Shown piece after piece: positions 1 through 8,601 of a stretch of DNA of 64,000 bases (within the stretch, counting starts at the first letter, position 1; the number at the start of each line of letters is the position of its first letter). Source of the stretch: Erythrobacter sp. NAP1 (GTDB taxonomy: Bacteria; Pseudomonadota; Alphaproteobacteria; Sphingomonadales; Sphingomonadaceae); contig NZ_CH672390.1 of NCBI RefSeq assembly GCF_000152865.1, positions 2,583,468-2,647,467 of the forward strand, given 5' to 3'. Under the pieces are notes generated by a model that was not told the DNA's origin, made no database searches, and worked only from the letters and a program-made list of their open reading frames with translations. The position numbers and the translations under genes are program-made.

Positions 1-710
1 ACACCGGCGACCCGGTTGTGAATGATGTCGCGGACCGTGTCCTCGTTGTCCTCAAGCGTCAGGCCGGCCCAGCGGATCAGCCCGTTGATGAGCGGCAAGT
101 GACGATTGTCGGTCATCGCATTTTCAAGCATCCGCCCGGCGAGCGGGGAGACATCAAGCTTCGCCAATTGCGCTCCAAGTCCCGAGCGCACCTGATTGCC
201 GAGCCTGTCAGGATCAAGCGATTCGAGCACTTCGGCGAGCAGTTCCGCAGCGCCGCCGGTGATGCGCGAGCGCGTGTCCTCACCGTTGCGGTCAGGGCTC
301 TCGACCAGAAAATCCCCGACCGCGCGCGCGACGTTCATCCCCGCCATGCGCCTTGCGACCACGGCGGGCGTCAGGAAGTTCTCCTGAAGGAACTGCGCCA
401 TCGTATCGGCGATGCGGTCCTTGTTGGACGGGATGATCGCGGTGTGCGGGATCGGCAAGCCGAGCGGGTGGCGGAACAGCGCAGTTACCGCGAACCAGTC
501 GGCCAGGCCGCCCACCATCGCCGCCTCGGCAAAGGCGTTGACGTAGCCCCAGGCCGGGTGACCCGTGACTGCCAACGCGTGGGTCGAGAAGAACAGCACG
601 GCCATTGCCGCCAGCAACCCGGTCGCGGTCCAGCGCATCCGGCGCGCGCGGTCGGCGGTCAGCGGTTCTCCGCCGAACATCAAGGGTATAGGGCGCGGTG
701 TGCTTGCCAT
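1..710 (-). CDS. DUF445 family membrane protein (3' end outside window)
   Basis: The reading frame is open on the minus strand from an ATG at 710 to the left edge, so the C-terminal part is missing; about 236 residues are visible. The N-terminus has a basic stretch, then a hydrophobic segment (about residues 26-45) and a second apolar stretch rich in Gly/Ala, followed by a long soluble alpha-helical region. This matches the DUF445 (YjiN-like) family of bacterial inner-membrane proteins, whose function is not established. It lies 60 bases downstream of the RND permease on the same strand and may be read through from the efflux operon. The overlapping plus-strand ORF is a shadow. Family call is by recognition. 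Confidence 0.8.
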   Translation of the reverse strand, partial: MASTPRPIPLMFGGEPLTADRARRMRWTATGLLAAMAVLFFSTHALAVTGHPAWGYVNAFAEAAMVGGLADWFAVTALFRHPLGLPIPHTAIIPSNKDRIADTMAQFLQENFLTPAVVARRMAGMNVARAVGDFLVESPDRNGEDTRSRITGGAAELLAEVLESLDPDRLGNQVRSGLGAQLAKLDVSPLAGRMLENAMTDNRHLPLINGLIRWAGLTLEDNEDTVRDIIHNRVAG

Positions 711-770
711 TTCGGCGCCTACTAGCCTGAAAGAGCGCGGCGCGCCACGCCCTCCCTGCATGCTGTGCGA

Positions 771-3700
771 TTACTCAGCAGGCTCGGCTCCCGGACGGTG
801 CTGGCCGGGGAACGGCAGGTCGGGCTTGGGAGCGCCGTGTTCGCCGCGAACAGGCTGACCGTCGTCGCCGGGTTTGTAGGTGAGCAGACGCTCACGAAGC
901 CAGGGCCCGGCACGCCGCTCGAACCCGTCTGCAAGGCTGAAGCCTGCCGGGACGATGACCAGAGTGAGAAGCGTCGACATGATGAGGCCGCCAATCACGA
1001 CCACGCCCATTGGCTGACGCCAGGCGCCATCGCCGCTTAGTGAGATAGCGACCGGGACCATCCCTGCGGTCATGGCGACAGTGGTCATAACGATCGGCTG
1101 CGCACGCTTGTGCCCTGCTTCCATGATCGCTTCGAGCTTGTCGGTGCCTCGCTCCATCTCTTCGATTGCAAAGTCGATCAGCAGGATCGAGTTTTTCGAG
1201 ACGATGCCAAGCAGCAGCAGGATACCGATATAGACCGGCATCGACTGCGCGAAGCCCGACAGCCACACCAGCAGGATGCCTCCGAGCGGTGCGAGCGCCA
1301 GCGACGTCATGTTGACGAGCGGGCTCATCAGACGCTTGTAGAGCAGGACCAGGCAGGCAAAGACCAGCAGGACGCCGGCGATGATGGCGATGACGAGGTT
1401 CTGCTGGAGCTCCTGCTGCCAGACATCTTCGCCAACGACATCGCGGATCACGCCGGTCGGCAGGTTCTGCAGGACCGGCAGCTGGTCGACCTCGGCCTGC
1501 GCCTCGCCCTTGATCACGCCGGAGGCGAGGTCGGCGCCAACCAGAACGCGGCGGTTCTGGTTGTAGCGCTGGATCGCGGTCGGGCCTGAGCCGAATGAGA
1601 TTTCAGCCACACGCGAGAGCGGGACGGTTCCGCCATTCGCGGTCGGGACAGGCAGGTTCTCAATCGTGGTCAACTCGCCGCGCGCATCCTCGGACAACTT
1701 CACGCGGATCGGGATCTGGCGATCCGATAGCGAGAAGCGCGCCGCGTTCTGCTCGATCTCACCCAGGGTCGCGATGCGAATCGTCTGCGAGAGCGCGATC
1801 GTGCTTACACCCAGTTCGGCGGCGATCTGTTCGCGCGGTGTGATGATGATCTCGGGCCGGTTGAGGTCGGCGCTGATCCGCGGTGCGACCAGCGTATCCA
1901 GCCCGCGCATCTGTTCAACGAGGGTCGCAGCCGTCTGTTCGAGCAATTCGGGGTCGGATCCGGCAAGCATGACGGTGAGGTCGCGACCCGAGCCAAAGCC
2001 GCCGCTTTGCGAGCGGAAACGCACGCGGGCATCGGCGATCTGGGCGAGTTGCGGTGCGAGGTTTCGCTCAAACTCGATCGAGGAGAGCTCACGGTCATCT
2101 CTCAACTTGATGAAGATGGTCGAATTGCCGACGCGAATGCGCTGCAAGGTGCGCTCGACATCGGGCTGTTCGCGCAGCAGCGCGTCAACGCGGTCGGACA
2201 CGCCCTTTGTCGTGGCGAGCGTCGTACCGGGGACCATTTCGATCTCAACCGTCGAGTTTTCGTCGTCGATAGTTGGCTGGAAGGCTGCCGGGATCTGGCC
2301 GAACAGCAGGATGGTCACGAGGAACGAGAACCAACCCACGCCAAGCATCCACACGCGGTGATCATAAAAGCGCGCTGCCATCCATTTGACGCCCCGGCCG
2401 AACGCGCCGCCGACCCTTCCGAGAAGCTCGACCAGCTTGAGCGCTGCAAAGCCGGCCACGAAAGCGAGCACCGACATGAACAGCACGAGGACGACTTCGA
2501 AGACCTTCGCGACGAACTTGTAGAGTGTCGAGTTCATATCGTCCGAGAACGCCTCGGCAGCTCGCGTTGGGATCTCAAGTCCTGCGATAAGGCCGTAGCC
2601 CTGGAACAAGGTCACTGCGCTGACGACCAGCAGCAGCATTACGGTCAGGAACAGTGCGATTGAATACACCCAGCGGTTGCGCGGGCTTTCCAGCGCTTCG
2701 CGGCGGTTGCGCATCTTGCCCCGATCAAGCGTCCAGCCGAGCACCGCCATGTAGCGGTCCATCATCGGTCCCTCGCCATGTGCGCCGTGGCCCTTCGCCT
2801 TAAGAAAGTAGGCCGCCATAAGCGGCGTCACCATTCGGGCGACAGCCAGCGACATGAGCACCGCGACCACGACGGTCAGGCCGAAGTTCTGGAAGAATTG
2901 CCCCGAAATGCCAGGCATCAGGCCCACAGGCAGGAAGACAGCCACGATACAGAAGCTGGTGGCCACAACCGGCAGACCAATCTCGTCGGCGGCGTCGATA
3001 CTCGCCTGATAGGCAGTTTTGCCCATGCGCATGTGGCGCACGATGTTCTCGATCTCCACGATCGCGTCATCGACCAACACGCCCGCCACCAGCGCAAGCG
3101 CAAGGAGCGAGAGGAAGTTCAGGTTGAAACCCATCAGGTCCATGAAGAAGAACGTCGGGATCGCTGAAAGCGGGATCGCAACTGCGCTGATGAAGGTGGC
3201 GCGCCAATCGCGAAGGAACAGGAACACGACCACGATCGCCAGAACAGCGCCTTCGATCAGCGCCGAGATCGAGCTCTTGTACTGGTCCTCTGTGTATTTG
3301 GTGCTGGTGAACATGCGGATGAAGCGGACGCCGGCGGTCTCCGCCTCGATCTTGTCCATTTCGGCAACGGCGGCTTCGTATACGGCAAGGTCCGAGAAGC
3401 CGCGTCCGCGGTTCATGTAGAAGTTCACGACTTCGCGGTCGCCCACCTCGCTGATCGAGCTGCGCTCACCGAATCCATCGCGGACCGTTGCAACATCGGA
3501 AAGCCGCACTGTGCGCCCGCCGCCAAGCTGGATCTGGCGCTGCGAGAGTTCGAATGCGCTGTCATTGTTGCCAAGGACGCGCAGCGACTGACGCGTGCCA
3601 CCGACTTCGGCGAGGCCGCCAGCAGCATCGAGGTTTTCGCTGCGCAGAACGCCGTTGATCTGCGATGCGGTGACGCCGAGCGCCTGCATCTTGGCAGGGT

Positions 3701-4274
3701 CCAGAATAACCTCGATTTCGCGATCGACACCGCCGAAGCGGCCAACCTCGGCCATGCCTTCGATCTGGAGCAGACGCTTTGCGACCGTGTCGTCGATGAA
3801 CCAGCTGAGTTCCTCGATCGTCATGTCGTCGGCTTCAACCGCGACATAGCCGATCGCGTCGCCGGTCACGTCGACCTTGCCGATGCGCGGCTCGAGAATG
3901 CCGTCAGGCAGGCTGGCGCGCACGCCATTGACCGCCGTCTCGACCTCGTTGACCGCCTCGATGATGTCCGTTCCGACTTCGAATTCGACGAATGTGCTCG
4001 AGTTACCCTCGCTCGCGGTCGACTGGATCGAGTTGACGCCGTTGATCGACCGCAGCGCGCTTTCGACGCGCTGCGTGATCTGGTTTTCGATCTCGGTCGG
4101 TGCAGCGCCGGGCTGCGAGATGTTGACCGTGACCGCCGGGAATTCGACGTCCGGGTTGTTGGTAACATCCATGCGGCTGAAGCTGACGATACCGGCAAGG
4201 AGCAGCGCGGTGAACAGCACGAGCGGGATCACCGGGTTGCGGATCGACCAGGCCGAGAGATTGCGAAAGTTCAT
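771..4274 (-). CDS. RND-family efflux transporter permease with enlarged central region
   Basis: Inner-membrane, proton-driven RND permease (AcrB/MexF-like), expected to work with the adaptor encoded just upstream and an outer-membrane channel that is not in this window. It has TM1 at residues 12-32, a porter domain, and TM2-TM6 between about 336 and 490. The paired acidic residues D402-D403 in TM4 fit the proton-relay site of the HAE subfamilies. At 1167 residues it is over 100 longer than the usual 1030-1050. The excess lies between TM6 and the canonical TM7 (about 640-662) and carries two further hydrophobic segments, at about 536-558 and 590-617. The gene starts 82 bases after the adaptor stop on the same strand. 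The substrate cannot be told from sequence. Confidence 0.93.
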   Translation of the reverse strand: MNFRNLSAWSIRNPVIPLVLFTALLLAGIVSFSRMDVTNNPDVEFPAVTVNISQPGAAPTEIENQITQRVESALRSINGVNSIQSTASEGNSSTFVEFEVGTDIIEAVNEVETAVNGVRASLPDGILEPRIGKVDVTGDAIGYVAVEADDMTIEELSWFIDDTVAKRLLQIEGMAEVGRFGGVDREIEVILDPAKMQALGVTASQINGVLRSENLDAAGGLAEVGGTRQSLRVLGNNDSAFELSQRQIQLGGGRTVRLSDVATVRDGFGERSSISEVGDREVVNFYMNRGRGFSDLAVYEAAVAEMDKIEAETAGVRFIRMFTSTKYTEDQYKSSISALIEGAVLAIVVVFLFLRDWRATFISAVAIPLSAIPTFFFMDLMGFNLNFLSLLALALVAGVLVDDAIVEIENIVRHMRMGKTAYQASIDAADEIGLPVVATSFCIVAVFLPVGLMPGISGQFFQNFGLTVVVAVLMSLAVARMVTPLMAAYFLKAKGHGAHGEGPMMDRYMAVLGWTLDRGKMRNRREALESPRNRWVYSIALFLTVMLLLVVSAVTLFQGYGLIAGLEIPTRAAEAFSDDMNSTLYKFVAKVFEVVLVLFMSVLAFVAGFAALKLVELLGRVGGAFGRGVKWMAARFYDHRVWMLGVGWFSFLVTILLFGQIPAAFQPTIDDENSTVEIEMVPGTTLATTKGVSDRVDALLREQPDVERTLQRIRVGNSTIFIKLRDDRELSSIEFERNLAPQLAQIADARVRFRSQSGGFGSGRDLTVMLAGSDPELLEQTAATLVEQMRGLDTLVAPRISADLNRPEIIITPREQIAAELGVSTIALSQTIRIATLGEIEQNAARFSLSDRQIPIRVKLSEDARGELTTIENLPVPTANGGTVPLSRVAEISFGSGPTAIQRYNQNRRVLVGADLASGVIKGEAQAEVDQLPVLQNLPTGVIRDVVGEDVWQQELQQNLVIAIIAGVLLVFACLVLLYKRLMSPLVNMTSLALAPLGGILLVWLSGFAQSMPVYIGILLLLGIVSKNSILLIDFAIEEMERGTDKLEAIMEAGHKRAQPIVMTTVAMTAGMVPVAISLSGDGAWRQPMGVVVIGGLIMSTLLTLVIVPAGFSLADGFERRAGPWLRERLLTYKPGDDGQPVRGEHGAPKPDLPFPGQHRPGAEPAE

Positions 4275-4356
4275 ATCGTTTCTGCCAGTTCAGCTGCATG
4301 CGGGGCCGCGCCATGACCCTTCGAAAGAGTTACGAAAGGAGGAGCGGCGCGGCTTA

Positions 4357-5556
4357 TCATTCTACTTCGCCGTCCTTGCGCGGTTTGACGATTTCGCCCG
4401 GGTTGAGGAACCCGCCAGCGCTCAGCACCACTCGTTCGGTGCCCGAAAGGCCTTCGGTGATGGCGATCCCCTGGGGCGTGGTCATTCCGGTTGTCACGGG
4501 AGTGCGCACGGCCTTGTTCTCTTCGTCGATAACGTAGACGAAGCTGCCCTCGTCATCAGCGAGCACCGCGCTTTGTGGAAGCACCGTCGCTTCGAGCGTT
4601 CCGCTCTGGATGCTCGCCGTCGCAAATCCGCCGGGACGCAGTTCAGGAGCGTAAGGCAATGCAATGCGCGCAGTGCCCTGACGGGTCTGCTGGTCGATCG
4701 TGGGTGAAAGCTGCCAGATCTGCCCTTCGAAAGTCTTGTCCGACCCGGTCGGGACGACGCTGGCCTTCACGCCTTGCGAGAGGCCTGCAAGCTGGGTTTC
4801 GCTCAATTGTGCGAGAAGCTCGAACTCACCGCCGCGCGCGATAACGAACAGCGCCGGAGTGCCGCCGGACACGGTCTGGCCGGGCTCGACATTGCGCTCA
4901 AGCACGTAGCCGGTCGCCGGGGCGATCACGTTGAGGCGGGCGTTGCGCGCGCGCAGCTCTGAAAGCTGAGCTTCTGCGACCTTGATGCGGGCCACCGCCG
5001 AATCGCGGGTGGCAGTCAGGCGGTCGATCTCGGCCTGCGAGATGAAGCCGCGCTCCACTAGCTGAAGTGCACGGTCGAGGTTGGACTGGGCGAGCTGCGC
5101 ATCGGCGCGGGCGACATCGATCTGGGCTGCCTGCGCCGCTGCCTGCTGTGTCTGAACCGAGCGGTCGATCACGGCGAGCACCTGCCCCTGGCGCACCCAA
5201 TCACCTGCATCGACTCGCACCGACAGGACCTGGCCGCCCTCACCCACGACACCCACCGGCATCGGGCGACGTGCAGCCAGAGTTCCGGGCGCTTCTATAG
5301 TGCCGTCGACGCTTGTACGGCCGGGAGTGATCACGGTGACCACCGGTGCCTGCTCATTGTCGTCCGCCATCGCGGCAGGCTCGCCGCCCTGAAGAGCGAA
5401 ATAGGCCGCGATCGCAAGCAACAAGGCGAAAAGGCCGCCCCCTGCAATCAGCAGAGTGCGGGTCAGCGAATTGGACCGGTTGAGACCATGCCGGGTCGCG
5501 ACATCGGCGGGGATGTCGTCCTGTGCCTCGGCTGTGATCGTGGTCGCGTAGTTCAT
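4357..5556 (-). CDS. RND efflux periplasmic adaptor (membrane fusion protein)
   Basis: 399-residue HlyD/AcrA-type adaptor that would link the downstream RND permease to an outer-membrane channel. A short cytoplasmic N-terminus is followed by one uncleaved hydrophobic segment (about residues 34-55); no lipobox is seen, so it is probably anchored by this helix. The lipoyl half-motifs flank a helical hairpin (about 130-215), followed by beta-barrel and membrane-proximal domains with the usual PGQTVSGG-type and RPGGFA-type turns. It is the first gene of a two-gene minus-strand operon, and a perfect 12-bp palindrome lies 55 bases upstream of its start. Confidence 0.93.
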   Translation of the reverse strand: MNYATTITAEAQDDIPADVATRHGLNRSNSLTRTLLIAGGGLFALLLAIAAYFALQGGEPAAMADDNEQAPVVTVITPGRTSVDGTIEAPGTLAARRPMPVGVVGEGGQVLSVRVDAGDWVRQGQVLAVIDRSVQTQQAAAQAAQIDVARADAQLAQSNLDRALQLVERGFISQAEIDRLTATRDSAVARIKVAEAQLSELRARNARLNVIAPATGYVLERNVEPGQTVSGGTPALFVIARGGEFELLAQLSETQLAGLSQGVKASVVPTGSDKTFEGQIWQLSPTIDQQTRQGTARIALPYAPELRPGGFATASIQSGTLEATVLPQSAVLADDEGSFVYVIDEENKAVRTPVTTGMTTPQGIAITEGLSGTERVVLSAGGFLNPGEIVKPRKDGEVE

Positions 5557-5610
5557 TATACTTCCCTTATGCGGGTGGCTTTTGTGGCCGGTTCAACGGG
5601 CCCAAGTGTG

Positions 5611-5622
5611 TTATACGTATAA
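5611..5622. promoter_or_regulatory. perfect 12-bp palindrome upstream of the RND efflux operon
   Basis: TTATACGTATAA reads the same on both strands and ends 55 bases upstream of the adaptor ATG at 5556. Its right half, read on the minus strand, gives TATAAC, a possible -10 element. An operator overlapping the promoter, as for TetR- or MarR-type repressors of efflux pumps, would fit. No regulator gene is adjacent, so the assignment is inference. Confidence 0.45.
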
Positions 5623-5729
5623 GTCACCCTTCGCAATCCCTCTTAATCAAGGGCGAGCGAAGGGCAATCCGTGCATCGACTGATGACTTTGAGCCTAGAC
5701 GAAGGGCCTAGCGCGGCAAGCGACATGAG

Positions 5730-5763
5730 AAAGGCGGCGCGACATCTCTGTCGCACCGCCTTT
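5730..5763 (-). terminator. hairpin downstream of the GlsB-like gene
   Basis: An 8-bp outer stem (AAAGGCGG / CCGCCTTT) and a 5-bp inner stem (CGACA / TGTCG) close on a TCTC loop, 27 bases beyond the stop of the small membrane protein gene. The TTT at the stem base is the only T-run, so this is a plausible but weak intrinsic terminator that would separate this gene from the efflux operon. Confidence 0.5.
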
Positions 5764-5790
5764 CCGATACTCTATAACGTCGTCAGGGCT

Positions 5791-6057
5791 TTAGCGCACC
5801 CGGCCACGCTGGATGAGGTTCATCACGCCCAGCAGGACAACCGCGCCGAGGACGGCGACGCCCAATCCGACCAGCGAAAATTCCTGCACGCTGCCGCTGA
5901 TACCCAGCAGCGGGCCAGCGATCAGGTTGCCGACAACCGAGCCGATGCAGCCCACGACGATATTCCAGAAGATGCCCATCGAGGCATCGCGGTTCATGAC
6001 AAGGCTCGCCAGCCAACCGGCAACACCGCCGACGATAAGTGCAATAATCCAACCCAT
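5791..6057 (-). CDS. GlsB/YeaQ/YmgE family stress-associated membrane protein
   Basis: 88 residues, almost all within three hydrophobic segments (about 3-18, 28-48 and 58-80), with Gly-rich helices and the N-terminal MGWIIALIVGG-type start typical of the transglycosylase-associated/GlsB family. The exact role of these inner-membrane proteins is unknown; several members are stress-induced. I chose the ATG at 6057 because an AAGGAGGA ribosome site lies just before it, while the longer frame to 6114 adds 19 polar residues that do not fit the family. Confidence 0.88.
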   Translation of the reverse strand: MGWIIALIVGGVAGWLASLVMNRDASMGIFWNIVVGCIGSVVGNLIAGPLLGISGSVQEFSLVGLGVAVLGAVVLLGVMNLIQRGRVR

Positions 6058-6175
6058 ATTCTTCCTCCTTGAAGCCCAGCCATTGCTATAGACGCAATGG
6101 CTCTTGCCACTCAAACAAGAAGCGGTCGGGATTGTTCCGGATTGTAGAGATCGGGCGTCAGGCGAGCGCCGCGCG

Positions 6176-6475
6176 TCAGTACTTGAGCTGGCGCTCGTAG
6201 AGGTCGCGATAGTGCTGGATGCGGGTCACACGAAGACCTTGCATACCTGAACGGTCCACCGCGCGCTGCCACGAGGCGAATTCCTCAAGCGTGAGGCCGT
6301 AGCGCTCAAGCACTTCGTCAATCGTCAACAGGCCGCCATTCACCGCTGCGACCACTTCCGCCTTGCGGCGAACGACCCAGCGTTTGGTGTTGGGCGAAGG
6401 CAGGTCGTCGATCGTCAACGGCTCGCCGAGGGGGCCAATCACCTGTGCCGGGCGGATGTCCTGGTTCTCAATCAT
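6176..6475 (-). CDS. sciP: CtrA-inhibitor-type cell-cycle regulator SciP (DUF1153)
   Basis: 99-residue DUF1153 protein. In Caulobacter SciP is a small helix-turn-helix factor that binds with CtrA at promoters and blocks CtrA-activated transcription early in the cell cycle. The conserved N-terminal MIENQ and IGPLGEPLT motifs (residues 1-20), the TKRWVVRRKAEVV recognition region (about 29-41) and the helix with LTLEEFASWQ (about 60-69) are all present. The ATG at 6475 shares one base with the stop of the upstream gene (TGATG). A TTG three bases earlier could also initiate. The upstream gene is probably co-transcribed. Confidence 0.93.
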   Translation of the reverse strand: MIENQDIRPAQVIGPLGEPLTIDDLPSPNTKRWVVRRKAEVVAAVNGGLLTIDEVLERYGLTLEEFASWQRAVDRSGMQGLRVTRIQHYRDLYERQLKY

Positions 6476-6873
6476 CAATCTTCTCTCGCATCGCCTGTTG
6501 CAGCTTGCCCCGGATTTACTTGGTCTTGGTCTTCAAGCCCCTGATATGCCGGAACCCCCTGACTTTCGGGGACAATGCCGGGCGAGCCTTTGCTGTGCTC
6601 TAAAGCAACAGGGTTAACGTCTCGTTCCCCCTCTTCCTTAGTGCGAAAATAGCGAGCCGCAGCGTCGGCAAAGCAGTTCGCCGAGGCCTCGATGCTGCGT
6701 GACGCATCGCGCCTGAGGACATGGCGAATATCGCGCGCAGCGTTGAGCCGGGCGGTCAGTTCGCTCCAGTCCATCATGCGCAAGGCCGAGCCGCCACCGG
6801 CGGATACTTCCGCTTGGCCCTGCACGAATCGGTCTTCGCTTGCATGTTGAATTGGCTGTGCATTTTCGAACAT
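6475..6873 (-). CDS. uncharacterised 132-residue protein upstream of sciP
   Basis: I do not recognise a named family. The product is soluble and acidic, with a central helical region (about residues 33-80) that looks folded and a Pro/Gly/Gln-rich tail (about 95-132) that looks disordered. There is no signal peptide and no membrane segment. Its stop overlaps the sciP start, so translation is probably coupled, which suggests a partner or co-regulated protein. It is divergent from mnmA across a 156-base gap that must hold both promoters; I see no clear promoter there. The ATG at 6873 is the first in frame. Confidence 0.65.
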   Translation of the reverse strand: MFENAQPIQHASEDRFVQGQAEVSAGGGSALRMMDWSELTARLNAARDIRHVLRRDASRSIEASANCFADAAARYFRTKEEGERDVNPVALEHSKGSPGIVPESQGVPAYQGLEDQDQVNPGQAATGDARED

Positions 6874-7029
6874 GCGGGCGGCTATAAGGGCCGGTCGTCA
6901 AGATCAGGTAAAACCCGCCTTTACCAATGCTTAGGAAGAACGCAGATGCTCTGAGCAAGCAGTCAGACCCCACCCGCGACCAGCGAGGCTGGCGATCCGG
7001 CGCGCTTGCCCCTATATGGCGCGCCAATC

Positions 7030-8202
7030 ATGAACACCCAGACTGCCCTTGAAACGACCGGCCCGTTCGGGCTGGACACCGCCGCCCTGTTCGACCTGCC
7101 GCGCCCTGCGTCCGAGTGCCGGATCGTGGTCGCGATGAGCGGCGGGGTCGATTCGTCCGTGGTTGCCGCGCTTGCCGCCGACACCGGAGCGGAAGTGATC
7201 GGCATCACGCTGCAGCTCTATGATTATGGAGCCGCGACGGGTCGCAAGGGTGCGTGCTGCGCTGGCGACGACATCGCCGATGCGCGCGCTGTTTCAGACC
7301 GGCTTGGCATCGCGCATTATGTCTTCGACCATGAAAGCGCCTTTCGCGAGGACGTGGTCGAGCAGTTCGCCGACGAATATCTCGCCGGACGCACGCCGGT
7401 GCCCTGCATCCGCTGCAATATGGGCCCCAAGTTCACCGACCTGTTCCGCATGGCGCGCGAGCTTGGCGCGGATTGCCTGGCGACCGGGCACTATGTCCGC
7501 CGGGTCGAGGCCGAAGGCGGGCCGCACCTCTACCGCGCCAACGATCCGAGCCGCGACCAGTCCTACTTCCTTTATGCAACGACGCAGGAGCAGCTCGACT
7601 TCATCCGCTTTCCGCTTGGCGGACTGCCGAAGACCAAGGTGCGCGAGCTCGCCGAGGCCGCTGGCCTTCGCAACGCGGCAAAGCCCGACAGTCAGGACAT
7701 CTGCTTCGTGCCCGACGGCAACTATGCCGGCATCGTCAAGAAGCTGCGCCCCGAAGGCGGCGTACCCGGCGCTATCGTCCATGCCGCGACCGGCGAGACG
7801 CTGGGCGACCACAAAGGCATCATCCATTACACGGTCGGCCAGCGCAAAGGCCTCGAGATCGGCGGCCAGCCCGAACCGCTCTACGTCATCTCGCTAGACG
7901 CCGAATCGCGTGAGGTCCGCGTGGGCCCCAAGCGCATGCTCGGTGTCGAGAGTGCTGAAGTGATCGAGACCAACCGCATCGGCGCGATCCCTGATGGAGC
8001 GCAGCTGACCGCTAAGGTCCGCAGCCTCGCAAAGCCTGTTCCGGTAACGCTCGAGGGCGATCTGGGCGATGGCGCGACAGTGACGCTGCACTTCGAGCAG
8101 CCAGAGTTCGGCGTTGCACCGGGCCAGGCGGCGGTGATCTATGCCGATGATCGTGTGATCGGCGGCGGCTGGATTAATGCGACGACCTCGGTCGCGTCTT
8201 AA
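7030..8202 (+). CDS. mnmA: tRNA-specific 2-thiouridylase MnmA
   Basis: 390-residue cytoplasmic enzyme that 2-thiolates the wobble uridine of tRNA(Lys), tRNA(Glu) and tRNA(Gln), using ATP to adenylate U34 and sulfur relayed from a cysteine desulfurase. The PP-loop SGGVDSS is at residues 37-43. The catalytic cysteine is C126 within PCIRCN, and the second cysteine is C225 within DSQDICFV. The PUA-like and beta-barrel domains follow. A TTG at 7006 would add eight residues, but ATG 7030 fits the family better. The gene is convergent with its right-hand neighbour, with only three bases between the stops. Confidence 0.96.
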   Translation: MNTQTALETTGPFGLDTAALFDLPRPASECRIVVAMSGGVDSSVVAALAADTGAEVIGITLQLYDYGAATGRKGACCAGDDIADARAVSDRLGIAHYVFDHESAFREDVVEQFADEYLAGRTPVPCIRCNMGPKFTDLFRMARELGADCLATGHYVRRVEAEGGPHLYRANDPSRDQSYFLYATTQEQLDFIRFPLGGLPKTKVRELAEAAGLRNAAKPDSQDICFVPDGNYAGIVKKLRPEGGVPGAIVHAATGETLGDHKGIIHYTVGQRKGLEIGGQPEPLYVISLDAESREVRVGPKRMLGVESAEVIETNRIGAIPDGAQLTAKVRSLAKPVPVTLEGDLGDGATVTLHFEQPEFGVAPGQAAVIYADDRVIGGGWINATTSVAS

Positions 8203-8205
8203 GCG

Positions 8206-8565
8206 TTAGCCTTCCCACTCTTCCAGCACGCAGCCGTATCCCTCGCGATAGGTGGCGGTGTTGGCTGTTACTAGAGGGAAGCTCGCGGTAACGCTGCGCG
8301 CATCGGCATCGTCGCTGAGCGAGACGAGTTCCATGCCAGCAAGCTTGTCCTTCTCGCAGTCCTCTAGGCTGCGCCCGGCAACAAAGCGGCACGAACACGC
8401 GACCCGCGCGGCATAGGACGTGCCGACCTTGGCATAGCCTTCGATGGGTGCGCGATTGGCCCACACAGCCGCAGCCACCCCGATCGCGGCCAGCACGAGC
8501 AGCCAGAGGATTAGGCGCGATGCGAGCGAGCGCTTGGCTCCTGAATTTGGCCTGCGATTTGCCAT
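8206..8565 (-). CDS. uncharacterised membrane-anchored protein with conserved-looking cysteines
   Basis: 119 residues: a basic N-terminus, one hydrophobic segment (about residues 18-36) and a periplasmic domain with four cysteines (a CSC pair near residues 57-59, one near 69 and one near 112), suggesting disulfides. I do not recognise the family. The open frame runs upstream to 9750, but everything beyond the ATG at 8565 is antisense to the serine hydrolase gene and low-complexity, so it is a shadow. It is divergent from that hydrolase with about 36 bases between the starts, and convergent with mnmA. Confidence 0.65.
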   Translation of the reverse strand: MANRRPNSGAKRSLASRLILWLLVLAAIGVAAAVWANRAPIEGYAKVGTSYAARVACSCRFVAGRSLEDCEKDKLAGMELVSLSDDADARSVTASFPLVTANTATYREGYGCVLEEWEG

Positions 8566-8601
8566 TGCTTTGTCCGGACCCTTGTTCGATTGAGCGTGAC
8601 C

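Noticed and set aside
18..725. Plus-strand 235-residue frame at the left edge
   Set aside because: It is antisense to the DUF445 gene, rich in Arg and His, and lacks any family resemblance; the minus frame has a clear membrane protein.
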